NCBI GenBank assembly: GCA_948144175.1
Contig: CANXME010002122.1
Span: 317,501-381,500 of the forward strand
Source: Closterium sp. NIES-65
Taxonomy: Eukaryota > Streptophyta > Zygnematophyceae > Desmidiales > Closteriaceae
Direction of reading: 5' to 3'
Length of the DNA stretch: 64,000 nucleotides
The notes under the pieces are model-generated. The model was not told the DNA's origin. It made no database searches and was given only the letters and a program-made list of their open reading frames with translations. The translations under genes and the position numbers were made by a program. Shown here one piece after another: positions 31,411 to 43,856 of this stretch. Numbering within the stretch: position 1 is the stretch's first letter; each line of letters begins with the position of its first letter.

Positions 31411-31780
31411 TGTGAGAGTACGACGGCTTATGCTGGCTTTGCTAGCTTGCCTAGACTTTATTATGCTATACCTAGCTTAGGTTTATTTTATCATGCATAT
31501 ATATGCTTGATTTCCTAGGTTAGGTACATTCCTATCATTTATTATAGCTATAGCACCGAACCACGCTACGTGTACCGAACTCAAGTCTATCCGGTTTCCA
31601 CCGAATTGCTTTCTATGGAGTTCGAGAAGGTTGTGTTCGGGATGCTTCGCGACCCTCAGAACATTCGCGTAACATCTGGGTAACTGGCTTTGTCTCAAGA
31701 CGATATATAGCCTCGTGTTATACGCAGGTGGATCAATGAATTACAACTCACATTTCTGAGCTCAATCCTAGATCCTCACA
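31411..31780 (+). repeat. 5' LTR of Gypsy-1
   Basis: 370 bp, TGTGAGAGTACGACGG to GATCCTCACA, the same length as the 3' LTR. A sequence beginning CCTGGTAATTATAGCC follows; I could not assign it to a tRNA, so no PBS is claimed. Confidence 0.92.
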
Positions 31781-31937
31781 CCTGGTAATTATAGCCTGTT
31801 TACACACGAAAGTTTTTCGACCGCTAAAACCGAGTCTTCAAAAACCGCAGGGGCGACACACTTAAACATCCATTTCGGGTACGTTAAACCGGTTCCGTGT
31901 TTTTCGCTCCCGCTCGTTTTGGTTTTTTGGACGCGCA

Positions 31938-32935
31938 ATGTCAGGCATGGAGGGCCAAGGTGACAACTATGCGAAAACGAGCGACATCGCGAGCCTCTGC
32001 ATTCACCTGGAGCAGACGCAGGCGGCGCTACGACGACTCGAGGCCCTTCTGACACACCAACGGGGAATCGGCATCGCAGCAGCAGCGAATGCAGCAGTGA
32101 ACATAGCAGCAAGAACACCCGCAGTAGTGGCGACACCGACATTTCATAGACCGATGGCACCATTACCGTCGAACCTCGAAGCAGCACGACCGAGGCTCCC
32201 TGAAGCGTTCGATCCCAGCACGAAGGGATCCGACGTCCGGCGATTCGTGGCAACCCTCGAAATTTACTTCGAGGCCATTGGCTGTTCGACTCCGTAACAC
32301 GACGCAGCAAGAATTCGGCCCGCAGCAACACCATTACGTGGACCGGCACTCGAAAGGATTTATTAGACCGACGTGGCCCGCGGGGAGAAAACGTGGCAGC
32401 CGTTTTGGGCAGACTTAATCGAGCGTTTCGAACCGATTAATACGACCTACATGGCGCGGCAGCAAAATAATCGGCATAAGCAATACAGTAGTGTAGCATA
32501 GTACACGCAGCAGATGGAGCTCCTATTCAACCGCATCATCGACCTGACCGAAGGCGAAAGAATCCAGACGTACACAGAAGGGTTAAAATTGGAGATTTGC
32601 CGACAGGTCATCGCAGCGAATTACAGCAGTTACCACGGCATCGTGCGTACTGTTGAGCGATACGACGCATTTATTCAAGGTCAACCCGAAAGACGACGCA
32701 TCACGCCGAACCGTATATTCGGCACAGACCGATCGTCACCCCCACATTTGCCGAACTGATGGATATCGACAAATACGACGTGAAGCAGCAACCGACAAAT
32801 TGCAAGTTTTGCGGCGCAGCAGGGCATCAGTTTTTGTCGTGCTACAAAATAAAGAAGGCATGTGCGGCACTCCGGGACGGTAACACTGGAGCACCTCGAA
32901 GTAAAAAAAATGGGAATCGCCAGTAGCTACGGATT
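31938..32935 (+). pseudogene. Gypsy-1 gag, broken
   Basis: ATG 31938 gives MSGMEGQGDNYAKTSDIASL with a coiled-coil-like LEQTQAALRRLEALL. Then PRLPEAFDPSTKGSDVRRFV leads into the capsid domain. A stop occurs at about 32296. The capsid continues with MELLFNRIIDLTEGERIQTY and LKLEICRQVIAANYSSY (32514 on), and a frame change comes near 32760. The zinc knuckle at 32801-32842 reads CKFCGAAGHQFLSC (CX2CX4HX4C). The element is cut at 33065 by Copia-3b. Gag would form the particle shell and bind RNA; this copy cannot. Confidence 0.8.
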
Positions 32936-33065
32936 GACCTGGCAATCACGTAAAAATCTGAAAAGTAGGAAAAGCAGACGACGTGGCGAGTTCGGAGCGG
33001 GTAAGAAAAGGAGAAAATGATGGCTGGAATCTTAAACGTTACAACCAGCTGGCATCAGGGGAAAT

Positions 33066-34161
33066 TGTTGGTGTAAGAGCCTAATAAACTCAACCTATTC
33101 AGACTTTATCAAACTTAAAACCTCTCCTCGGGGTCACCTCCAAGGGTCCTTGGGTGCCTGGTACAAGACCAGCCCCTATCCTCGGGTCCGAGTTTGTCGA
33201 GAGAGGGATCAAGAAGGACTTAGTCAAAACAGCAAGAGTACCTTGAACGTCGCGCAGCGTATCGTGCAGACCGTCGATCGGATTAAGCTGAGAATTTCCT
33301 ATATCGAAGCTCACTCTAAGAGCTTTAAAATAAGCCAAGTTGCCTCGCGAAAAGTTCTGCCATTACGAAGTTATGGCTCGGACAGCGTTAGCCTAGCGTT
33401 GGAGTGCTAGCATAGTAGCGTTGACTCGGGTAGCATTCTGCCGTCGCACCGCGTAGAAAGGAAATTCCAGCAAGGAAGGAATTCGTTTGAATCAATTTTA
33501 ACTATATTCAGGTACAAACAGAGAAGGAATATATATAGTCCTAGCTAGCAAAGACCTTGGGAATCAACCTGGGAACAACCAGGGATGATCCCAAATAATT
33601 CCAAGCAACAGAACCAACCTGGCTGGACAAAACAGCAGGTGGTAGGTTGGTAAACAACCTCTGGTTCTGTTTTTCCAACCTGGGAAAACAACAACCAGGT
33701 TCAGGTCCTAAAAACAGAACCTGTTTTGTCTTTGCCCAACCAGCCAAATGCTGGTTCCGCTGGTTTCCCCTGGCCCTGTAGCATGCAGATACAGACAAAC
33801 AACATCCAACCTTCATCTAAATTGTACCTCTATAGTGCCTGCCCTACTACACAATAGTCAACCAAACAAAACAGTACAATTTCGAGCTGGATAAAACTGA
33901 ATCTGCACAATCAATTCAACCGAACTGCAAAGCTTCCATCTTGGGTTCCTTTGCGAGCTCGTCCTTTGTGCATGTACTGTTTATAGCGCGTACAATGTTG
34001 TGCCGAAGCGCATAATGCGCTAGTACCTGCAAATGCTTCAAGCGAAAATTGCGAAAGCAAACAAACACACGAAGATTCCATTCACACCCAAATGCATTCG
34101 CACACACATATTCATACAAACAGACGGGAGGATGTCGTGCAATGTGAATTTGCACCCAACA
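33066..34161 (-). repeat. 3' LTR of Copia-3b
   Basis: TGTTGGTGTAAGAGCC to TTGCACCCAACA, followed by the polypurine tract complement ACACTCCCCCTCAGCC. Carries the intact hairpin cluster. Confidence 0.92.
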
Positions 34162-35952
34162 CACTCCCCCTCAGCCTGCCGGCTGCATCCCATTATTCCA
34201 TACTAGTTCATGCTCATTCCATTCATCCGCACACAACGCCAATGAGGCTCATCCGCAAGCCTCTTGGTGAGGAAGTCTGCTGGCTGCTGGTGAGTCTTGA
34301 TGTAGATCGGATTCACCGTCCCCGTCTTCATCTCCTTATGCAGCTAGTGCCACTTGATAGGCATGTGCTTGTTCAGCCCATGAAGCACAGCGTTCCTGGC
34401 CATCCAAAGAGCTCCCTTGCTATCACAAAACAGCGGCGTAGCAACCTTTTGCTCCTGGCCAATCTCCTCTAACAGCCTCCTCAGCCAAATCACCTCCTTC
34501 ACCCCATGGAACATCGCCATGTACTCTGATTCCAGAAAAGAGAGTGCTGTCTCCGTCTGTTTCTTTGACCTTCAACTAACAGGTCCTCCTCCAACAACGC
34601 AGATGTATCCTCCCACAGAAGAGGAATCCTCCTTCTCAGAGGCCCACGTAGTATCGGTAAAGCAAGTGAGAAAGAGCTTGCCTTCTCCAAGCCTCTCCCC
34701 CTTCTCTTTCAGCACCTCAACCCCTTTCTGCTTCACCTGTGCAGATGCGGAATATTGAACTCCAATGCTTGGGTGAGAGTTCAGATACTTTACCACACGC
34801 TCAGCTGCATCCACCTATTTCTCTGATGGATTCTGCACCACCCTAGCCAGCTGCCCAACCGAGAAAGAGATGTCGGGCCTTGTGTGAACTGCTGCATACA
34901 AGAGGCTGCCCACCAAGGACTGAAATTGCTGCTGCTCCTCGGCTTCAACCCCTTCATCCTCTGCAGCTTTCAGAAGCTTTTATTCTGCTGGCAGGGGAGT
35001 TGCAACCTTGCGCTCATTCTCAATCCCGTACTTCTCCCCAAGCTCCTTGATGACTTCTCCTGGTGCAGCTTCAACCACCTGTGATCCAGATCCCTCTCTA
35101 CGTGCATCCTGAGGTAGTACTTTACCTCCCTAAGGTTCTTGCATTTGAAGTTCTCCATCAGCTGCTGCTGCACCTTCTGGATCTCCTTCATGCTGCTGCT
35201 AAAGAGAAGAATGTTGTCCACATAGACCAGAAACAGCACCAGCTTCTCCCCCTCCCCCTTGAGAAAGAGGCTCTCATCAGAGCTGCTGGTCCTGAATCCC
35301 ACCTACTCTAAAACAGCTGCCAATTTCTGGTACCAGCAGCGTCGCGCCTGCTTCAAGCCGTAGACCGACTTTTTCAGCTTGCACACCCTGCCCGTACCAT
35401 CCTCATACCCAGGTGGCTGCGTCATGAACACCTCCTCCTCTAAAATCCCATTGAGGAACGCCGTTGATATATCCATCTGAATGATGAATTTCCCACCAAC
35501 GGTTGCATCTGCCAACAAGACACGGAGGGTAGGGGGTTTGGCAGTGGGAGCAAAGATCTCATTGAAGTCCCGCTTCTCCTTCTGCATAAATCCCTTAGCC
35601 ACCAGCCTGCTCTTGTAGATGTGACCTGTCCCTTGTCATCGGTCTTAATCCTTATCACCCACTTGCACTGTACGGCTTTCTTTCCCTCAGGCAGCACCAC
35701 CAGCTCCCATATCCCATTCTCTACCAGGCTCTGGTACTCAGCATCCCTGGAAACCAGCCACTTCTCCCTATCTGGTCCAGCTAATGCCTCCTCCATGCTA
35801 GCTGGTTCCTCTGGTGCAGGGGCAAGAAAACAGTAGGCAGGTTCATCCTCCTCATCCAGATCATAGCCATGCGGTAGAATCAGCAATGCCTCCTCAGTCC
35901 CAAGCTGCTGCTCCGCTACATCAGCTCCTGCAGTCAGCTTCTTAGTGGCCAT
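34162..35952 (-). pseudogene. Copia-3b reverse transcriptase and RNase H, broken
   Basis: From 35952: MATKKLTAGADVAEQQLG, then REKWLVSRDAEYQSL. A one-base loss near 35620 shifts the frame. RT continues with [35 protein letters not shown] and a stop at 35303, then FLVYVDNILLFSSS (YVDN in place of YVDD). RNase H remains (TDTTWASEKEDSSSVGG near 34650, VESEYMAMFHGVKE near 34530), with more lesions. The C-terminus runs to the polypurine tract. Inactive by at least three independent lesions. Confidence 0.85.
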
Positions 35953-36030
35953 ACAGGTACGTCATGGCCTGGAGAAGAGTGTCTCCTATCCCCTCATAAC
36001 AAGACCCTTCGGCTTCTTAGTTTTTCCCTG

Positions 36031-37140
36031 CTACTGCTCTCCTCCCTCGGATCCAGCAGCTCCACTAGTGCTACCGCTAGTCTCCACTCCATCACCTTCA
36101 CCAGCAGGTGCCTCCTGCACCTTCTCTCCATCACCACCCTCTGCAGCTGCCTCCTCTCCCTCCTCCCACACACTAGGAGTCAGGTCCAGCTGCATGGTGA
36201 TCTGCTCCATTTGATGGGACACCCTGGCCTCTGGCTGTTTCTCCCAGCTCCCATACTTCATGCCCTCAACAAACTTCACATCCGTGCTGTCAAACAACAC
36301 ACTCTTCGAAGGTTCCCACAGCAGCCATCCCTTGCTCTCAGCAGCCAGCCCCAAATGCACACACCAGATTGCACTCGCCCCCAACATACTGCGGTAGGTC
36401 TTCGTGACGTGTGCGACAACCATGCAACCGAACAACCTCAGCATGTCCACCGGCGGCTTCCTCCCAAGCCACCTCTCCAACGGCACCCACGAGTCATCCC
36501 CAACCTTGGTGAGTACCCTGTTCATAGCGACGGTAGCATGCCGAACAGCATGGGGCCAGATAGAGTTGCCCAGCCCTGTTAGAATTGTCCGGTTCGCCTG
36601 TTCTACTACACCGTTAGACTGTGGGGTGTAAGCCGTGGTCAGCTCCCTCTGGATGCCCTGCTTCTTGAGCCAGGCCGTCATCTCAGCTCCAAGGAACTCA
36701 CCACCCCGATCTGTCCTAATCCGCTTCACCACACACTCCGCTTGCTTCTCCATTAACAGCAGCCAATCGTCCCGAATCGTAGAGGCGGCGTAATCTTTCT
36801 GCTTCAGTGGATACGCCCACATTAGCCTGCTCCAGTCATCCACTATGGTTAAGAAGTACCGCTCCCTCTTGTGTCCCTGAAATGGCAGCGGCCCCACCAA
36901 GTCCATGTGGACCAGCTCCAACGGCTTTTTGCTCCTGCCAGCCACACTATGGAAGGGGAAAGAGGTAAACTTTGAGAGCAAACAGATTTCGCAATTCTCA
37001 TCAGGTGGCTGTCCGTTCAGCTTCAGACCCTTAACATCTCGATTTTTCTTCAAGTGCTTCAATAAGGGCATTGCCACATGCCCCAAGCATCGGTGTGCCG
37101 TTGCCCAATCCGTCTTCCCAGATCTGGCCGACACTTTCAC
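36031..37140 (-). pseudogene. Copia-3b integrase
   Basis: 369 codons: AHRCLGHVAMPLLKHL and NCEICLLSK (zinc-binding H,H,C,C), HMDLVGPLPFQGHK (first Asp), RIRTDRGGEFLGAE (second Asp), TPQSNGVVEQANRTI (Glu). About a dozen residues after the Glu are missing (NRTILTGLGNS), compared with Copia-3f. The frame ends at a stop at 36031, where 3f has Gln in a Gln run. The frame start at 37140 is not natural; it follows the nonsense change at 37243. Confidence 0.83.
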
Positions 37141-37242
37141 ACCAACCCTTCAAACGGCGTTGCACTCCCCCTGGGATGCAGACCCCTCTCCAGCCTGCCC
37201 CCCACCATGCCACGCTAACGCCGGCAGCTGCCACATGGATCT

Positions 37243-38754
37243 TTACACGTCCGTCCTCTCGTGCAGATCCCAAAGCACCCGATTGCCCAACTGCCCCTTG
37301 TAAGTGCGTGCCCCATCCGTGCTATTGCTCACCCCAGCCTTGCCAAGCTTATGAAGGGAGATGAAGTTGGCCTTCAGTTCAGGAACAAGGAGAACGTCGT
37401 GCAGCACCACCGGCTTGCCATCCGCTCCCTTAAACGCAGCTCGTCCTGCACCAGCCACCTTCAGTACGTGTCCAGAGGCAGAGCACACCTCGTTGATCGG
37501 TGCAGCTTGTACGTGGTCCAGCAGGTCTTTTCGCGGCGTCATCTTCCAAGCAGCGCCCGTGTCCAACACCCAGTAGTCCGGGGGGTGCAGCTCTGCTACA
37601 ACCTTACCAGATGCGTCTCCTTGCTCCCCCTTGTCTCCCATATGGAAGAATTGGCCCGCCGTGCGCTCCTTCTTCTTCTCCGTGCCGCCATTGCCCTTTG
37701 GGTTGTTGTCGGACGAATCAGCGACCATGTTCGCGCCGTTTTTGTGGTTCCTCCGCGCGCTGCCATCTTGGTGACGATTCTGGGGGGTCCGTCTATCGGG
37801 TTTCCTATAGCACAAAAACCAGGGGTGCCCCTCCTTCTCACAATACCAGCAACTCCCTTTCATTTTGCCACCAGCACCCGACTTGCCCCCACGTCCAGAT
37901 TTCGCACCGCGACCCCACCCGGTACCTCCTTGTTGGTCATTGGAGTCGTCGTCTTTCTTTGCACCGCGTCGAGCACCACCAAAGCCACGTTTTCGGCCAC
38001 GTCGGCTCCCTTGCATCCCGTAGCCGCTGCTGCCGTCGTCTCCACCCCTCAGTTGACGGCGACGGAAGTCCTCCTCTAGAATCTTTGTCCGCACCCACTC
38101 GAGTGTCCACGAGCTCTGGTTCTGCGGCAGGCTCAATCCGCTAGTGAATTGAAGCCACGATTCCGGCAGCAGCGAGAGCATCTTCAAGCACTTGGTCTGC
38201 TCCGGGTAGGTGATTCCCGCGGTCGCCAACTTCGCGTAGAGGTCGCGCAATTTGTCCAGGACAGGTTGCACCGGCTCTCCCTCGCTCAGGCGCAACGCGG
38301 ACAGCTCCCTCTCTAACATCAATGTTGCAACAACGGAGGTCGGGGCGTGCAGCTCCTTCAATACGCTCCACGCCTTCGGACCGCACTCAACCTCCGGTAG
38401 CATGTGCATGATATGGTGACGCTGGTTCAGCTCCAAACTCTGCGACATCAAGTAGTAGCCAGCCGAGGCGCGCTCGTCCCAATCTTCCTGAAGGGCGGGG
38501 TCACTCGGTCTAGGCTCCTCCCCGATCATTAGTTTCAGCAAACCGATCTGACGGAAATAAAGTTGCATTTTCCAGGCCCAATCATCATAGCCGTCACCAT
38601 TGAACTTCTCGACGGTGAAGTTTTTCAGCACCTCCTTGATCAGCGAGCCCTGGCTTGTTCGCGCTCCTCTTGGCGCAGAAACACCAGAATCTTGGCTGCC
38701 GCTACGATCTTGGGCTGAAGATTCACCAGCTACCGCCGAGGTGTTGCCCGCCAT
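37243..38754 (-). pseudogene. Copia-3b gag-protease, ended by a nonsense change
   Basis: 503 codons from ATG 38752-38754 (MAGNTSAVAGESSAQDRS). Gag capsid-like region at about residues 40-230, zinc knuckle CWYCEKEGHPWFLC near 302-315, protease box LDTGAAWKMTPRKDLL near 397. The frame ends at ERTDV followed by TAA, where Copia-3f has a Tyr codon (TAC), a single-base change. Otherwise it is very close to 3f. Confidence 0.87.
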
Positions 38755-38800
38755 CGCTACCTATAACGAGGATCACTATAACGCAGCTCTGATACCAGCT

Positions 38801-39786
38801 TGTTGGTGTAAGTGCCTAATAAACTCAAGCTATTAAGACTTTATCAAACTTAAAACCTCTCCTCGGGGTCACCTCCAAGGGTCCTTGGGTGCCTGGTACA
38901 AGACCAGCCCCTATCCTCGGGTCCGAGTTTGTAGAGAGAGGGATCAAGAGGGACTTAGTCAAAACGGCGTTTATGGCTCGTACAGCGTTTGCCTAGCGTT
39001 GGAGTGCTAGCATACTAGCGTTGACTCGGGTAGCATTCCGCCGTCGCACCGCGTAGAAAGGAAATTCCAGCAAGGAAGGAATTCGCTTGAATCATTTTTA
39101 ACTATATTCAGGTACAAACAGAGAAGGAATATTTAGTTCTAGCTACCAAAGACCTTGGGAATCAACCTGGGAACAACCAGGGATGATCCCAAATAATTCC
39201 AAGCAACAGAACCAACCTGGCTGGACAAAACAGCAGGTGGTAGGTTGGTAAACAACCTCTGGTTCTGTTTTTCCAACCTGGGAAAACAACAACCAGGTTC
39301 AGGTCCTAAAAACAGAACCTGTTTTGTCTTTGCCCAACCAGCCAAATGCTGGTTCCGCTGGTTTCCCTTGGCCCTGTAGCATGCAGATACAGACAAACTA
39401 CATCCAACCTTCACCTAAATTGCACCCCTATAGTGCCTGCCCTGCTACACTATGGTCAACCAAACAAAACAGTACAATTTCGAGTTGGATAGAACTGAAT
39501 CTGCACAATCAATTCAACCGAACTGCAAAGCTTCCATTTTGGGTTCCTCGGCGAGCTCGTCCTTTCTGCTCGTACTGTTCATAGCGCGTACAATATTGTG
39601 CCAAAGCGCATAATGCGCGAGTACCAACAAACACACGAATATTCCATTCATACCTAAATGCTTCAAGCGAAAATTGCGGAAGCAAACAAACATACGAATA
39701 TTCCATTTATACTCAAATGCATTCGCACATGCATACTCGTATCAACAGAGGGCAGGATGTCGTGCAATGCGAATTTGCACCCAACA
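38801..39786 (-). repeat. 5' LTR of Copia-3b, internally deleted
   Basis: 986 bp against about 1093 in intact copies. The loss lies between GACTTAGTCAAAAC and GTTTATGGCTCG, and a small duplication-like rearrangement sits near 39625-39690. PBS adjacent at 38786-38797. Confidence 0.88.
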
Positions 39787-40315
39787 GCCCCGTCGCCACT
39801 CTTTCAGCGGCCCTGTCGCCCGCCCTTCCGCGGCACCGACACCGCCCTTCCGCGGCCCCGACACCGCCCTCCAGCGGCCCCGTCGTCGCCCTTTAGCGGC
39901 ACCAACGCCGCCCTTTCTGCTGCCCCGTCGCCGCCCGCCCTTTCAGCGGCCCCGTCGCCACCCTTCCACGGCCTCGCCGCCCACCCTTACAGCGGCCCCA
40001 TCGCCCGCCCTTACAGCGGCCCCGTCGCCGGCCTTTCGCGGCCCCGACACCGCCCTTCCGCGGCCCCGTCACCGCCCTTTCAGCGGCCCTGTCGCCGCCC
40101 TTTCACAGGCTTGTCGCCGCCCTTACAGCGGCCCCGTCGCCACTCAGCCGCCCAGCGCCCAAGCCGCCGAGCAGCCCAGACACCGAGCAGCCGAGACGCC
40201 TGACAGCCAAGCCATCCAGCAGCCGAGCAGCCGAGCCGCCTTGCAGCCATGCCGCCTGACCGCCGAGCCGCCGAGCAGCAGAGCCGCCGAGCTGTTGAAC
40301 CGCCCGACCGCCGGG
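39787..40315 (+). repeat. GC-rich leader fragment of Copia-2d
   Basis: Repeats such as GCGGCCCCGTCGCCGCCCTTTC and CCGAGCAGCCGAGC, in the orientation opposite to the 2a leader. The block sits upstream of a + strand Copia-2 gag (43948) once Copia-3c is removed. Its 5' part, PBS and LTR are lost at the Copia-3b edge. Frames are open through composition only (Pro/Ala/Arg-rich). Confidence 0.75.
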
Positions 40316-43300
40316 TGTTGGTGTAAGGGCCTAATAAACTCAAGCTATTCAGACTTTATCAAACTTAAATCCTCTCCTCGGGGTCACCTCCAAGGGTCCT
40401 AGGGTGCCTAGTACAAGACCAGCCCCTGTCCTCGGGTCCGTGTTTGTAGAGAGAGGGATCAAGAATGACTTGAACGAAATAACAAGAGTACCTTGAACGT
40501 CCCACAGCGTATCGTTCAGACTGTCGACCGGATTAAGCTGAGAATTTCCTATATCGAAGCTCACTCTAAGAGCTTTAAAATAAGCCAAGTTGCCTCGCGA
40601 AAAGTTCTGCCATTACGAAGTTATGGCTCGGACAGCGTTAGCCTAGCGTTGGAGTGCTAGCATAGTAGCGTTGACTCGGGTAGCATTCTGCCGTCGCACC
40701 GCGTAGAAAGGAAATTCCAGCAAGGAAGGAATTCGTTTGAATCAATTTTAACTATATTCAGGTACAAACAGAGAAGGAATATATATAGTCCTAGCTAGCA
40801 AAGACCTTGGGAATCAACCTGGGAACAACCAGGGATGATCCCAAATAATTCCAAGCAACAGAACCAACCTGGCTGGACAAAACAGCAGGTGGTAGGTTGG
40901 TAAACAACCTCTGGTTCTGTTTTTCCAACCTGGGAAAATAACAACCAGGTTCAGGTCCTAAAAACAGAACCTGTTTTGTCTTTGCCCAACCAGCCAAATG
41001 CTGGTTCCGCTGGTTTCCCCTGGCCCTGTAGCATGCAGATACATCCAACCTTCACCTAAATTGTACCTCTATAGTGCCTGCCCTGCTACACTATAGTCAA
41101 CCAAACAAAACAGTAGAATTTCGAGTTGGATAGAACAGAATCTGCACAATCAATTCAATCGAACCGCAAAGCTTCCATCTTGGGTTCCTTTGCGAGCTCG
41201 TCCTTTCTACTTGTACTGTTCAAAGTGCGTACAATCTTGTGCCGAAGCCCATAATGCACGAGTACCTGCAAATGCTTCAAGCGAAAGTTGCGAAAACAAA
41301 CAAACATACGAACATAACATTCACACCCAAATGCATTCGCACACGCATACTTATAGAAACAGACCGCAGGATGTCGTGCAATGTGGATTTGCACCCAACA
41401 CACTCCCCCTCAGCCTGCCGGCTGCATCCCCATCATTCCATACTAGTTCATGCTCATTCCACTCCTCCGTATACAACGCCAATGAGGCTCATCCGCAAGC
41501 TTCTTGGTGAGGAAGTCTGCTGGGTGCTAGTGAGTTTTGATGTAGATCTGATTCACCGTCCCCCTCTTGAACCAGTGCCACTTGATACGCATGTGCTTGT
41601 TTAGCCCATGAAGCACAGCGTTTCTGGCCATCCCAAGAGCTCCCTTGCTATCATAAAACAACGGCGTAGCAACCTTCTTTACCAGCAATCTTCTTTCCTT
41701 GCTCTCTCCTCTAATAGCCTCGTCAGCCATATACTCTGATTCTACAGAAGAGAGTGCTGTCTCCGTCTGCTTCTTTGACCTCCAACTAACAGGTCCTCCT
41801 CCAACTACGCAGATGTATCCTCCCACAGATGAGGAATCCTCCTCCTCAGAGGCCAACGTAGCATCGGTAAAGCAAGTGAGAAAGAGCTTGCCTTCTCCAA
41901 GCCTCTTCCCCTTCTCTTTCAGCATCTCAACCCCTTTTTGCTTCAGCTGTGCAAATGTGGAGTATTAAACTCCAATGCATGGGTGAGAGTTCAGATACTT
42001 CACCATACGCTCAGCTGCATCCACCTGCTTCTCTGATGGATTCTGCACCACCCTAGCCAGCTGCCCAACCGAGAGAGAGATGTCGGGCCTTGTGTGAACT
42101 GCTGCATAAAAGAGGCTGCCCACCAAGGACTGAAATTGATGCTGCTCCTCGGCTTCAACCCCTTCATCCTCTGCAGCTTTCACAAGCTTAAATTCTGGTG
42201 ACAGGGGAGTTGCAACCTTGCGCACATTCTCAATCCCGTACTTCTTCCCCAACTCCTTGATGACTTCTCCTGGTGCAGATTCAGCCACCTGTGATCCAGA
42301 TCCCTCTCCACGTGCATCACGAGATAGTACTTTACCTCCCCAATAAAACAGTAGGCAGGTTCATCCTTCTCATCCGGAGCATAGCCATGCGGCAGAATCA
42401 GCAATGCCTCCTCTGTCCCAAGCTGCTGCTCTGCTACATCAACTTCTGCAGTCAGCTTCTTAGTAGCCATACGGGTACGTCCTGGCCTGGAGACATGTGT
42501 CTCCCATTCCCTCATAACAACACCAGCAGGTGCCTCCTGCACATTCTCTCTATCATCACCCTTTGCAGCTACCTCCTCTCCCTTCACCCTCACACTAGGA
42601 GTCAGGTCCAGCTGTATGGTGATCTGCTCCATCTGCTGGGCCACCCTGGCCTCTGGCTGTTTCTCCTAGCTCCCATACATCATGCCCTCAACAAACTTCA
42701 CATCCTTGCTGTCAAACAACACATTCTTGGAAGGTTCCCACAAAAGCCATCCCTTGCTCTCACCAGCAAGCCCCAAATGAGTTGGTGTAAGGGCCTAATA
42801 AACTCAAGCTACTATGACTTTATCAAACTTAAAACCTCTCCGCGGGGTCACCTCCAAGGGTCCTTGGGTGCCTGGTACAAGACCAGCCCCTATCCTCGGG
42901 TCCGAATTTGTAGAGAGAGGGATCAAGAGGGACTTAGTGAAAACAGGAAGAGTACCTTGAACGTCGCGCAACGTATCGTGCAGACCGTCGACCGAATTAA
43001 GCTGAAAACTTCTTATATCAAAGCTAACTCTAAGAGCTTCAAAATAAGCCAAGTTGCGTTGCGAAAAGTACTGCCATTAGAAAGTTATGGCTTGGACAAC
43101 GTTTGCCTAGCATTAGAGTGCTAGTGTACTAGCGTTAACTTGGGTAGCATTCCGCCGTCGCACCGCGTAGAAATGAAATTTCAGGAAGAGAGGAATTCGC
43201 TTGAATCAAATTAATTATATTCACGTACAAACAGAGAAGGAATAAATAGTTCTAGATAGCAAGGACCTTGGGAATCACCCTGGGAACAACCAGGGATGAT

Positions 43301-43851
43301 CCCAAATAATTCCAAGCAGCAGAACCAACCTGGTTGAACAACCAGCAGGTGGTTGGTTAATAAACATCCTCTGGTTCTGTATTTCCAACCTGGGAAAACA
43401 ACAACCAGGTTCAGGTCCTAAAAACAGAACCTGTTTTGTCTTTGCCCAACCAGCCAAATGCTGGTTCCGCTGGTTTCCCCTGGCCCTGTAGCATGCAGAT
43501 ACTGACAAACAACATCCAACCTTTACCTAAATTTTACCTCTATAATGCCTGCTCTGCTACACTATAGTCAACCAAACAAAACAGTACAATTTCGAGTTGG
43601 ATAGAACTGAATCTGCACAAAGCTTCCATCTTGGGTTTCTTTGCGAGCTCGTCCATTCTGCTTGTACTGCTCATAGCGCGTACAATGTTGTGCCGAAGCG
43701 CATAATGCGCGAGTACCTGCAAATGCTTCAAGCGAAAATTGGGAAAGCAAAGAAACACTCGAACATGTCATTCACACCCAAATGCATTCGCACGCGCATA
43801 ATCATACAAACAGACGGCAGGATGTCGTGCAATGTGAATTTGCACCCAACG
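40316..43851 (-). mobile_element. Copia-3c, internally deleted element inside the Copia-2d leader
   Basis: 3' LTR 40316-41400 (1085 bp) and 5' LTR 42781-43851. The sequence on both sides is Copia-2 leader (CCGCCCGACCGCC on each side). The flanks CCGGG (40311-40315) and CCGAG (43852-43856) match at 4 of 5, if the last LTR base has changed from A to G. It is a deletion derivative that lacks gag, protease and most of pol. Confidence 0.82.
41401..42780 (-). pseudogene. Copia-3c pol remnant
   Basis: The RNase H end (TDATLASEEEDSSSVGG near 41850, VESEYMADEAIRGES near 41740) and the segment before it (SPEFKLVKAAEDEGVEAEEQ near 42150) are readable. Then a junction at about 42340 joins it to a segment far upstream (GYAPDEKDEPAYCF, the integrase-RT linker), which deletes the RT core. 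The internal region ends at 42780 within the integrase C-terminal block and joins the LTR directly, with no gag, leader or PBS. Confidence 0.82.
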
Positions 43852-43856
43852 CCGAG

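Larger units (their letters stand above)
33066..39786 (-). mobile_element. Copia-3b, full-length but decayed Ty1/copia element
   Basis: 3' LTR 33066-34161 (1096 bp) and 5' LTR 38801-39786 (986 bp, with an internal deletion after GGACTTAGTCAAAAC). The PBS GCTCTGATACCA lies at 38786-38797. The left flank is Gypsy-1 (GAAAT), and the right flank is Copia-2 leader (GCCCC). The flanks do not match, so one end was replaced by recombination or deletion after insertion. Confidence 0.88.

Noticed and set aside
31781..31800. A primer-binding site for Gypsy-1 right after the 5' LTR
   Set aside because: TGGTAATTATAGCC begins like the initiator-Met site but diverges after five bases, and I could not match another tRNA end with confidence.
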